Source: Prescottella subtropica (lineage in GTDB: Bacteria > Actinomycetota > Actinomycetes > Mycobacteriales > Mycobacteriaceae). Taken from it: a stretch of 64,000 bases of DNA. Position 1 is the stretch's first letter. Each line of letters begins with the position of its first letter. This document shows positions 29,563 through 40,754 of this stretch, piece by piece. A program made the position numbers and the translations under genes. Under the pieces are notes generated by a model, which saw only the letters and a program-made list of their open reading frames with translations, did no database searches and was not told the origin of the DNA. The stretch is taken from NCBI RefSeq assembly GCF_005434945.1, contig NZ_SKCH01000001.1:1-64000 (forward strand), in the 5' to 3' direction.

Positions 29563-30445
29563 CTACTACTCCGATCCAGGCGATCGCGAGGAACTGGAGC
29601 ACCCGGTCGCCCAGTGCGATTTCTTCCGGCTCCCCCGCCTCACCACCGTCGACGTCGACCGCGTACCGCAGGATCGCGATCGTGAACGGCACCATCGAGA
29701 TCGCGAACATGTTGGTGTCGTTCGCCCGGTCCTGCTCGAACGCCCACAGGCCGTAGCAGAGCACGACGGCCGTCGCGGACAGCGTCCACACGAACCGCAG
29801 GTAGGTGCCGGTGTAGTACTCGAGCGACTTGCGGATCTTCGCGCCGGTGCGTTCGGCGAGCTGCAGTTCGGCGTACCGCTTACCGGCCGCCATGAACAGC
29901 GACCCGAACGCCATGATCAGCAGGAACCACTGCGACAGTGGGATCGAGGCGGCGACACCGCCGGCGATCGCGCGGATCAGGAAGCCGGACGAGACGATGC
30001 AGATGTCGAGGACGGCCTGATGCTTGAGGCCGAAGCAGTACGCGAGCTGGATCGCGATGTAGACGGCCATGACGACCGCGAGCTGCCAGTTCGCGAGGAA
30101 CGACAACCCGATCGACCCGGCCAGCAGGACGACGGCCATGCCGTACGCCAGGTTGACGGGCAGCACACCGGCCGCGATGGGCCGGAACCGCTTGGTCGGA
30201 TGCGCCCGGTCGGCCTCGACGTCCATCGCGTCGTTGACGAGATAGATGCCCGACGCCGCCATGCAGAACACTACGAACGCGAGTGCGACCGGCAGGAGGA
30301 CGGAGGGGTCGGTGACGGACCCGGCTGCGAGCGGTGCCGCGAGCACGAGCACGTTCTTGACCCACTGCCGCGGGCGGACGGCCTTGACGATGCCGGCCGG
30401 CAACGACTTGGGCGGTCCGGCGACCTCGGTCGGGTGCTCGCTCAT
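29540..30445 (-). CDS. ubiA: Decaprenyl-phosphate phosphoribosyltransferase UbiA
   Basis: A 301-residue UbiA-superfamily prenyltransferase that joins decaprenyl phosphate to phosphoribosyl pyrophosphate, the first committed step to decaprenylphosphoryl-arabinose. Eight to nine membrane helices. The Asp-rich motif NDAMDVEAD (residues 71-79) and the conserved GKRYAEL segment (about 188-194) are intact. The ATG at 30445 has GGAGAGAG upstream and overlaps the stop of the PAP2 gene as ATGA. Its own stop overlaps the aftB start. It is equivalent to M. tuberculosis Rv3806c, a known ethambutol-resistance modifier. Confidence 0.95.
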   Translation of the reverse strand: MSEHPTEVAGPPKSLPAGIVKAVRPRQWVKNVLVLAAPLAAGSVTDPSVLLPVALAFVVFCMAASGIYLVNDAMDVEADRAHPTKRFRPIAAGVLPVNLAYGMAVVLLAGSIGLSFLANWQLAVVMAVYIAIQLAYCFGLKHQAVLDICIVSSGFLIRAIAGGVAASIPLSQWFLLIMAFGSLFMAAGKRYAELQLAERTGAKIRKSLEYYTGTYLRFVWTLSATAVVLCYGLWAFEQDRANDTNMFAISMVPFTIAILRYAVDVDGGEAGEPEEIALGDRVLQFLAIAWIGVVGVAVYLV

Positions 30446-30940
30446 CTCTCTCCAAACTTCCGCTCGGCACGCAGCACCACTGCGGCCGAGGCTGCTCCCA
30501 GGGCGGACCCGGCGAGCACGTCGGTCGGGTAGTGCACGCCCAGCACGAGCCGCGACAGCAGCATCGGGGGCACGAGCACCGCGGGCAAGGGTAGCCCGGT
30601 GAGCCGTCCGAGCAGTACCGCGGCAGCCGTCGTGGACGTGGCGTGCGACGACGGGAAGCTCAGCTTGCTCGGCGTCGACACGTTGACCTGCACGGACGGG
30701 TCGTTCGGGCGGGGCCGGCGCACGATGCGCTTGATGACGATGGAGGCGGCGTGCGCGCCGACGGCGCCGACCGCGGCCCCGGCCCACTGCCGGCGGCGGG
30801 GCTTGTCGAGGGCGGCACCGACACCGGCGACCGCGACCCAGCCGAGGGCGTGTTCCCCGAAGTGCGACAGGCCGCGGGCCGCTGTGACGACGGCCGGCCG
30901 GGCCCCGATCGTGCCCTGCACGGCCTGCAGGATCTTCACC

Positions 30941-30957
<17 letters not shown>
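30442..30957 (-). CDS. PAP2-family phosphatase, probable DPPR phosphatase
   Basis: A 171-residue membrane phosphatase. The three PAP2 signatures are present: KRIVRRPRP (about residues 76-84), SFPSSHA (100-106) and SRLVLGVHYPTD (135-146). It lies between glfT2 and ubiA, as Rv3807c does. That protein is the candidate phosphatase converting decaprenylphosphoryl-5-phosphoribose to decaprenylphosphoryl-ribose before epimerisation to the arabinose donor, so the same role is inferred here. GTG 30957 overlaps the glfT2 3' end by 17 bp, and its TGA overlaps the ubiA ATG. Confidence 0.88.
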
Positions 30958-34843
<3,886 letters not shown>

Positions 34844-34886
34844 GCCGTCTCCTCCCTGTCCGTCTCGGTCCTCGTCGGTACGACCC

Positions 34887-34917
34887 AGCGTGTCGGTTGA
34901 CGCTGCGTCAATGTCAA
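34887..34917 (-). promoter_or_regulatory. MerR-type promoter with operator dyad
   Basis: On the minus strand a consensus -35 TTGACA (34917-34912) is followed by a 19-bp spacer and CACGCT (34892-34887). The spacer contains a perfect 15-bp dyad, TTGACGC-A-GCGTCAA (34911-34897). A 19-bp spacer with a dyad inside it is the hallmark of MerR-activated promoters and suggests autoregulation. Confidence 0.6.
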
Positions 34918-34949
34918 GACGGCGAGGAGGAGACGGCGTGACGGGTCGA

Positions 34950-36680
34950 TCAGGCGGGGGCGTCCTGCGGAATCTGCTGCACGACGACGCTGTCGTCGAC
35001 GACCCGCGCCCCGAGCGTCGGCGTCCACACGATCGTGCCGCCGACGTAGGAGCGGAACGTGCCGGATTCGTCGACGAGCATCAGTTCCGGGCCCGTCGAC
35101 TCCCCCAGCACGCTCCGAGGTCCGCCGAGTTCCCGGTACTTGGCATCGATCGGGGACTCGCCGGCGACGGCGGCCAGGTCGTTCGGCCCGTCGGCGGTCA
35201 CGTCGGTAGCCGATGTGACGGCACCGCCGTCGGTAACCTCCGCGATCGGCAGCACCGGCAGGCCGGGGATCTGCGGCAGCGGGATCGACTCGAGGGATTC
35301 GGCGGTGATCGGCGGCAGCGGCGGCAGGCCCGGGATCTGCGGCAGCTGCGGGAGCGGAATCGACTCGAGGGAGCCGAGCGGCAGTTCCGGCAGCGGCGGC
35401 AGGCCCGGGATGTTCGGCAGGCCGGGTGCGGGTGCGCCACCGACGGTGAACCAGTCCGACTTGAGGCCGAGCTTCCAGCGGGCATCGTCGCCGGATGCGT
35501 CGACGGTGCGGTTCGTCCCGACGACGCGGACCTTGGTGACGCGGCCGCCGTCGGCGCCGAGATTGTTGCGTCCGATCACCTCGAAGGAGATCAGCTCCCC
35601 CACCCCGAACGCATCCGCGATCCGGCCGGCGGTGACGGTCTGCGACCAGTTGCGGTTGGGTGAGACGGTGTCGCCGTCGTCGACGACGGCCGGGAACACG
35701 CCGCCGGCGGTGAAGCCGCCGGACGACGACGAGAACTCGGTGGCGATGACGCGGCCGCTGCGCATGACGACGGTGCCGGCGGTGGTGTCGACAGCGTTGG
35801 TGGTGCGCCCGTCCTCCCGGTTGGAGCCGCTGTACACCTGGCAGGACTGGGTGTCGCAGGTCTGCGCGTAGCCGTAGCGGTTCTCGGCGGCGGCGTACGA
35901 GCGGGCAGCGATGGCCTGGGCGCGCAGCGCCTGCATGCCGCCGGAATCGGCCCACGACGGGATCGACTCGGCGGGCACGACGCCGTACAGGTAGTCCTGC
36001 ATCTGCACGCGGTTGACGGTGCGCCAGGCGCCGCCACCGTCGCGGACGGCGCCCATCGCGCCGCGGTAGGGGACGTTGCCGTCGCACAGGCGCAGGTGTT
36101 CGTTCTGTGGGCGGTTGCCGCCAGGGTTGACCGGGTCGACCCACGGGTGACCGGTGGAGCCGCGCCAGAGTTCGCGGCCGTTGCAGCCGTCGGTGACGGT
36201 GACGTCGGCGCCGCCATGAGTGGGGGTGACGTGGGCGGCCGCGTTCGGCCCGAAGTACCGGCCGGCGACGTTGAGTCCGGCCTGCGCGTACACGTCGAGA
36301 CGCTTGTCGTCGCGGCCGAGGAGCCGGACGGTGACCCACGGATCGTTCAGTTGGCCGCGGTTGGTGTTGCCGTAGTAGTGGTCGACGATCCGTTCGGCGG
36401 ACCAGCCGTGGTTCTTCGCGTACCCGTAGGCGCCGTACTGTCCCATGCCGCGGCCGTGGCCGTAACCGTGACCGTTGAGCGTGATGGGGGTGTCGGCGGC
36501 GACGACGGGCACGATCTCGGCGTCGGCGTCACGGTTCGCGATCACCGCGACGGCGAGGCCGACCGCGAGGGCCGGTGCGAGGCCGAGGGCGACGGCCCGG
36601 CCGAGAGCGGGGGACGTCCCCCGTCTCCGGCGGGTGCGGACACCACGGTCGAAGATCGTGCGAAGTCGGGATTCGGTCAT
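34950..36680 (-). CDS. SpoIID/LytB-domain secreted protein
   Basis: A 576-residue exported protein with a basic N-terminus and one membrane/signal helix (about residues 26-48). The SpoIID/LytB domain spans about residues 60-400, with GHGYGHGRGMGQYGAYGYA, VQMQDYLYGVVPAE and ALRAQAIAARSYAAA. A low-complexity Pro/Leu-rich segment (about 420-480) repeats SLESIPLPQ twice, and a further C-terminal region follows. SpoIID is a lytic transglycosylase acting on denuded glycan, so peptidoglycan remodelling is likely. The ATG at 36680 has AGGAG at 8-nt spacing. It is divergent from a PGRP amidase gene, and the two may be co-regulated from the shared 309-bp region. Confidence 0.88.
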   Translation of the reverse strand: MTESRLRTIFDRGVRTRRRRGTSPALGRAVALGLAPALAVGLAVAVIANRDADAEIVPVVAADTPITLNGHGYGHGRGMGQYGAYGYAKNHGWSAERIVDHYYGNTNRGQLNDPWVTVRLLGRDDKRLDVYAQAGLNVAGRYFGPNAAAHVTPTHGGADVTVTDGCNGRELWRGSTGHPWVDPVNPGGNRPQNEHLRLCDGNVPYRGAMGAVRDGGGAWRTVNRVQMQDYLYGVVPAESIPSWADSGGMQALRAQAIAARSYAAAENRYGYAQTCDTQSCQVYSGSNREDGRTTNAVDTTAGTVVMRSGRVIATEFSSSSGGFTAGGVFPAVVDDGDTVSPNRNWSQTVTAGRIADAFGVGELISFEVIGRNNLGADGGRVTKVRVVGTNRTVDASGDDARWKLGLKSDWFTVGGAPAPGLPNIPGLPPLPELPLGSLESIPLPQLPQIPGLPPLPPITAESLESIPLPQIPGLPVLPIAEVTDGGAVTSATDVTADGPNDLAAVAGESPIDAKYRELGGPRSVLGESTGPELMLVDESGTFRSYVGGTIVWTPTLGARVVDDSVVVQQIPQDAPA

Positions 36681-36989
36681 GCGCCACTCCTCGATTCAGG
36701 GCGGAGACTCGGGGGACCCAAAGGCTCAAGTTAAGGTTGAGCGTTAGGGAAGTTGCGACTAGTGTGGCAACAGTGGCCGATGTTGGCAACATCAGCCACA
36801 CATGTAACGGCAATCACATCGGTAACATAAGCATCACAAGTTGCAGACATCCTCGGGTGATCTGTGGACGCCCTCCCGGGCAGCCCCCAGGATTCAGTCC
36901 GGACCCCGGCCCCTTCGGGATCGGATCGGCCGAAAGGTCGCTCGCAGCGCACGAAGACACCCCGCGCACCAACACGAGGAGAATTCGCC
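36681..36989. other. Divergent intergenic region spoIID-like / amidase
   Basis: 309 bp without a gene. It holds a near-perfect 27-bp palindrome (36773-36799) and two GTAAC pentamers (36804-36808 and 36822-36826). The amidase side looks like a leader of up to about 180 nt, ending in the Shine-Dalgarno GAGGAG. I recognise no riboswitch. Confidence 0.5.
36773..36799. promoter_or_regulatory. 27-bp near-perfect palindrome, possible shared operator
   Basis: 13-bp arms GTGGCCGATGTTG and CAACATCAGCCAC around one central G, with one mismatch. It lies between the divergent SpoIID-like and PGRP amidase genes, about 90 bp from the former start, and is flanked by an outer GTGTGGC/GCCACAC pair. An operator for one or both genes is plausible. 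Confidence 0.5.
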
Positions 36990-39008
36990 TTGCCGCACCG
37001 TCGTCCCAAGAACTCCATCGTTCTGGCCGCAGTGGCCGCCGTGGCTGTTGCCACACCGTTCGCCGTCCAGGCACTCGGCAGCGACACGTCGGACGTGCGG
37101 TCCGCGAGCGATGCCACCCAGGTGGTCCCCACGCAGATCTCGGAGATCGTGCTCGCGGCCGTGCCGGACATCGTGATCCCGGTCAAGGAACTCACCGGAC
37201 TCGACATCCCCGACATCCGGCTGCGCGACCTACCGATTCCCACCGAGATTCCCCTGCCCGGCGGCGGCTCGCTCGAACTTCCGTCGCTGACTGCGCCCAC
37301 CGCACCGAGCGACATCGCCGAGCCGACACCGGCACCCGACTCCGTCGTCCCCGATCCGGCGCAGCAGCTCGGTGCGACGGTCAAGGAGATCACCCGCGAC
37401 GAACCGTTCTCGATGGTGGCGCTCACCGCCGCGAACCTCGATGCGACGGTCACGAAGATCCGCGCCAAGCTGGCCGACGGATCGTGGGGCCAGTGGTTCA
37501 GCCCCGATGTCATCGACCGCGGCAGCGCCCAGATGGCGACCGCGGACGGCAAGCAGGGCACCGATCCGGTGTTCGTCGGCGAGACCGACACCGTGCAGAT
37601 CCTGGTGACGCCCACCGCCGCTGCTACGGCGCCGGCTGCCGCCGACGTTCCGGCCGCCGCTCCCGAGGTTGTGCCGACTCCCGAGGCTGCGCCCGCTGTC
37701 GACCCGGCCGCCGGCCAGCCGCTCGGATACACGCCGGCTGCGGTGTCGAAGCCGCTGCACGCCGCCACCCCGACCGCGGAGGACATCACCGCCGTCCTCA
37801 TCAATCCCGGTACGGGACCGCAGGATTCGAGCATCTCGGACATCGCGACACCGACGTCGGTGAACGGCATCAGTGTCATCTCGCGTTCCGCGTGGGGCGC
37901 CGACGAACGCATCCGCTGCCAGGCCCCGGTCTACGACGACTCGACGGGCGGCGCGACGGTGCACCACACGGCCGAGAACAACAACTACACGCGTGAGCAG
38001 TCCGTGGGCATCGTGCGCGGCATCTACGCGTACCACGCGCAGACCCTCGGCTGGTGCGACATCGGCTACAACGTGCTCGTCGACCGCTACGGCCAGATCT
38101 TCGAGGGCCGCTTCGGTGGGCTCGACCGTCCGGTCCAGGGCGCGCACGCCGGTGGCTTCAACGAGAACACCGTCGGTATCGCGATGATGGGCAACTTCGT
38201 GAACGAGCCGGCCCCGGCCGCGACGATCCAGTCCGTCGGCAAGTACCTGGGATGGCGTCTGAAGCTTGCGGGCCTGAACCCCAAGGGCCAGGTCACCATG
38301 TACTCGGAGGGCACGTCGTTCACGAAGTACCCGATCGGTACGAAGGTCCAGCTGCCGACCATCTTCGCGCACCGCGATGTCGGCTACACCGAATGCCCGG
38401 GCGGCGCGGCGTACGCGCAGATGGACCAGATCCGCGACATCGCGGCCGCCAACTACGGTGGCAACACCGGCGGCAACCTCGGCGGCAGCACCCCGCCGAC
38501 GAACCCGAGTTCGGGTGGCAACAATCCGGCGCCGCAGCCGGGTGCCGGCTCGGCGGATCCGAGTCAGCAGATCCCTCAGATCGTGAACAGCATCCTGTCG
38601 ATGGCCGACTCCAATCCGATTGCGCGGCAGTGGCTCTCCCTCGGTGGTAACCGCGGCATGCTCGGTGACGCTCTGACCGGACTGCTGACCACCGCGACCG
38701 GCCAGGTCTACGCGTTCTTCCAGAACGGTGCGCTCGTCACGTCCCCGCTCGGCGGCGTGATGACGGTGATCGGCAAGATCTTCCAGTCGTGGCAGTCGGC
38801 CGGCGGCGTCCTCGGCGACATCGGCCTGCCGATCAGCGACGAGTACCGGGTCGACGGTGGTTTCCGCAGCGACTTCGAGCGCGGTTCGATGATCTTCGAC
38901 GAGGCCACCGGTCAGGTCACCACGGTCTTCAACACCCCGGGTGCTGCCCCGGCCGCCCCGGCTCCCGCAGCCGACGTGGCGTCCGAGGCGCCGGTGCAGA
39001 TCAACTGA
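36990..39008 (+). CDS. Secreted PGRP-type N-acetylmuramoyl-L-alanine amidase (Csp/Rv3811-like)
   Basis: A 672-residue exported peptidoglycan amidase. The signal peptide (about 1-30) is followed by an N-terminal region with Pro/Leu-rich and Ala/Pro-rich stretches. The type-2 amidase/PGRP domain lies at about residues 290-490, with zinc-ligand candidates in TVHHTAENN (about 325) and AHRDVGYTEC (about 461-469). Then come a Gly/Ser/Asn/Pro-rich linker and a C-terminal pair of LGFP-like wall-binding repeats (about 540-660, including LGGNRGMLGDA and GDIGLPISDE). It cleaves the stem peptide from MurNAc. The start is the TTG at 36990, chosen because GAGGAG lies at 36975-36980 and the signal peptide begins there. 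M. tuberculosis has Rv3811 at this place. Confidence 0.9.
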   Translation: MPHRRPKNSIVLAAVAAVAVATPFAVQALGSDTSDVRSASDATQVVPTQISEIVLAAVPDIVIPVKELTGLDIPDIRLRDLPIPTEIPLPGGGSLELPSLTAPTAPSDIAEPTPAPDSVVPDPAQQLGATVKEITRDEPFSMVALTAANLDATVTKIRAKLADGSWGQWFSPDVIDRGSAQMATADGKQGTDPVFVGETDTVQILVTPTAAATAPAAADVPAAAPEVVPTPEAAPAVDPAAGQPLGYTPAAVSKPLHAATPTAEDITAVLINPGTGPQDSSISDIATPTSVNGISVISRSAWGADERIRCQAPVYDDSTGGATVHHTAENNNYTREQSVGIVRGIYAYHAQTLGWCDIGYNVLVDRYGQIFEGRFGGLDRPVQGAHAGGFNENTVGIAMMGNFVNEPAPAATIQSVGKYLGWRLKLAGLNPKGQVTMYSEGTSFTKYPIGTKVQLPTIFAHRDVGYTECPGGAAYAQMDQIRDIAAANYGGNTGGNLGGSTPPTNPSSGGNNPAPQPGAGSADPSQQIPQIVNSILSMADSNPIARQWLSLGGNRGMLGDALTGLLTTATGQVYAFFQNGALVTSPLGGVMTVIGKIFQSWQSAGGVLGDIGLPISDEYRVDGGFRSDFERGSMIFDEATGQVTTVFNTPGAAPAAPAPAADVASEAPVQIN

Positions 39009-39019
39009 CGCCCTCACAC

Positions 39020-39071
39020 GAAAAAGACTCGGCCCCTTCATTTTCCGATGGAGGGGCCGAGTCTTTTTCGC
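39020..39071. terminator. Bidirectional intrinsic terminator
   Basis: Perfect 18-bp arms (39020-39037 and 39054-39071) with GC-rich stem GACTCGGCCCC and runs of A on the left and T on the right (AAAAA / TTTTT). It lies between the convergent amidase and HAD phosphatase genes and has a classic U-tract in both directions. Confidence 0.9.
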
Positions 39072-39082
39072 GTACCGTTCGG

Positions 39083-39913
39083 CTAGTGCCCCCAGAGTCG
39101 TTCGAGGACGCGTGCGACACCGTCGCGGGTGTTGGCGAGGGTCACCTCGTCGGCGGCGGCTTTCACCTCGGGGTGCGCGTTCCCCATCGCGACACCACGC
39201 TCGGCCATCTCGAGCATGGGGATGTCGTTGGGCATGTCGCCGAACGCGACGAGGCCGGACGCGTCGACGCCGAGACGATCCGCCGCAAGTTGCAGCCCGG
39301 ACGCCTTGGTGACACCAGGCGCGGACACCTCGACGAGTCCGTTGTTCGTCGAGTAGGTCAGGTCGGCCCGCTCCCCCACCAGGGGACGCAGGATCGCGGC
39401 CATCGCGGCGCTGTCCGCCCCGGGGATGCGGATGAGCATCTTGATCGCCGGGGACGACAGCATGTCCTCCGGCGCCATCTCGGTGTGCTCGGGGTTGAGC
39501 CAGGCGTGCTCGTATCCGGGGGCGCTGACGAACTGCGGTGTCGCGGTGTCGTGGGCGGTGGCGCCGATGCGTTCTGCGGCCAGTCCGGCACCCGGAAGTT
39601 CGTACTCGACGAGGTCGGCGATCCAGGCGAGGGTCTCGACCGGCAGGGTCGACGCGCCGAGGACCCGGTCGTGCTCGGCGTCGTAGAGGACGGCGCCGTT
39701 GGCGCACACCGCGAGTGGTGCGAAACCGAGACCGTCGACGACGGGTCCGAGCCAGCGGGGCGGACGGCCGGTCGCCAGCACGAACGGCGTCCCGGATGCG
39801 ACGACGGCGGCCACCGCCGTGCGGGTGCGGGGGGTGACGCGTTCGTCGTCGTCGATCAGGGTGCCGTCGACGTCGCTGGCGACGAGGGTGGGACGATCCG
39901 TGGGACGATCCAC
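39083..39913 (-). CDS. HAD-superfamily Cof-type phosphatase (Rv3813c-like)
   Basis: A 276-residue cytoplasmic hydrolase of the HAD-IIB (Cof) group. Motif I is ASDVDGTLI (nucleophile Asp14, acid/base Asp16), motif II is LATGRPPRW, the Lys of motif III lies in GVTKASGL, and motif IV is AFGDMPNDIPML. Such enzymes act on sugar phosphates or flavin/pyridoxal phosphates; the substrate here is unknown. The GTG at 39913 begins 6 nt beyond the acyltransferase stop, so the two are probably co-transcribed. M. tuberculosis keeps the same neighbours (Rv3813c next to Rv3814c-Rv3816c). Confidence 0.88.
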   Translation of the reverse strand: MDRPTDRPTLVASDVDGTLIDDDERVTPRTRTAVAAVVASGTPFVLATGRPPRWLGPVVDGLGFAPLAVCANGAVLYDAEHDRVLGASTLPVETLAWIADLVEYELPGAGLAAERIGATAHDTATPQFVSAPGYEHAWLNPEHTEMAPEDMLSSPAIKMLIRIPGADSAAMAAILRPLVGERADLTYSTNNGLVEVSAPGVTKASGLQLAADRLGVDASGLVAFGDMPNDIPMLEMAERGVAMGNAHPEVKAAADEVTLANTRDGVARVLERLWGH

Positions 39914-39918
39914 TGCCT

Positions 39919-40674
39919 TCAGTTCCCCTCGGTCTCCTTGCTGCGCCGGGCAGCCTTCGTGGCCGCCTCCGCGGCATCCATCTCGTTCGCTTCCTCGAGA
40001 GTCGGGGCGCCACCACCGAGTCGGGCCGGCACCCAGTACTCGCCGGCCGGATGCTCGTAGTGCGCCTGCACCCCGAGCAGCATCTCCTCCATGCGGGTGT
40101 GCAGCAGTGCCGTCATCTCCGACACCGGCTCGAACGGGGCGATCGGATCGCCGACGGCGATCGTGATGGGAGTGTTGGTGCGGCCCAGCCGCTTCGGGAA
40201 TCCCTTGGTCCACACCCGCTGCGAACCCCAGATCACCATCGGGATCACCGGGGTGCCCGACTCGATCGCCATGCGCGCCGCACCGGACTTGAACTCCTTG
40301 AGTTCGAAGCTGCGGCTGATCGTCGCCTCCGGGAACACCCCCACCAGTTCACCGTCACGCAACGCCTGCACCGCTGCCCGATAGGAATCCGATCCGGCGG
40401 CCCGATCCACGGGAATGTGCTTCATGGCGCGCATCATCGGGCCCGAGATCTTGTTGACGAACACCTCGTTCTTCGCCATGAACCGGACGTACCGCTTGAC
40501 CCGGCGGGCCGGCAGACCGGCATACGTGAAATCCATGTACCCGGTGTGGTTGATCGCCACCACCGCACCTCCCGTCGCCGGAAAGTGCTGCTCACCGGAG
40601 ACGGTGAACTTCAGTCCCTGGCCTGCGAAAATCGCGCGGGCAACTCCGATGATCGTTCGGTAGAAGGGTTCCAC
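39919..40674 (-). CDS. 1-acylglycerol-3-phosphate acyltransferase family protein (PlsC-like)
   Basis: A 251-residue membrane-associated acyltransferase. The catalytic HX4D motif is NHTGYMDF (His43, Asp48), and the substrate-binding motif is FPEATIS (residues 114-120). No full transmembrane helix is obvious. It could acylate lysophosphatidate or another acceptor; homologues Rv3814c-Rv3816c are not assigned more closely. The C-terminus is Ala/Glu/Lys-rich. The GTG at 40674 is set by a TACGCT -10 box 7 nt upstream. It is followed closely by the HAD phosphatase gene. Confidence 0.88.
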   Translation of the reverse strand: MEPFYRTIIGVARAIFAGQGLKFTVSGEQHFPATGGAVVAINHTGYMDFTYAGLPARRVKRYVRFMAKNEVFVNKISGPMMRAMKHIPVDRAAGSDSYRAAVQALRDGELVGVFPEATISRSFELKEFKSGAARMAIESGTPVIPMVIWGSQRVWTKGFPKRLGRTNTPITIAVGDPIAPFEPVSEMTALLHTRMEEMLLGVQAHYEHPAGEYWVPARLGGGAPTLEEANEMDAAEAATKAARRSKETEGN

Positions 40675-40681
40675 AGGGTGC

Positions 40682-40687
40682 AGCGTA
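40682..40687 (-). promoter_or_regulatory. -10 box for PlsC-like gene (leaderless)
   Basis: TACGCT on the minus strand, then 7 nt (GCACCCT) and the GTG at 40674. Confidence 0.55.
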
Positions 40688-40706
40688 GCCGGTTCCGGAC
40701 ACGAGC

Positions 40707-40734
40707 GAGGCCCCCGACCGGGGTCGGAGGCCTC
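40707..40734 (-). terminator. Hairpin after Ig-repeat gene 1
   Basis: Stem GAGGCC..CGACC pairing with GGTCG..GGCCTC, with a 2x2 internal mismatch and a very short loop. It starts 21 bp beyond the minus-strand Ig-repeat gene, and its left edge abuts the plsC promoter region. Confidence 0.55.
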
Positions 40735-40754
40735 ACATCGTGCGCGTGGTCGGG

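Noticed and set aside
36840-36989. A riboswitch (ydaO-type) before the amidase gene
   Set aside because: The leader has some hairpins and sits before a wall hydrolase, but I cannot find the conserved core of the class.
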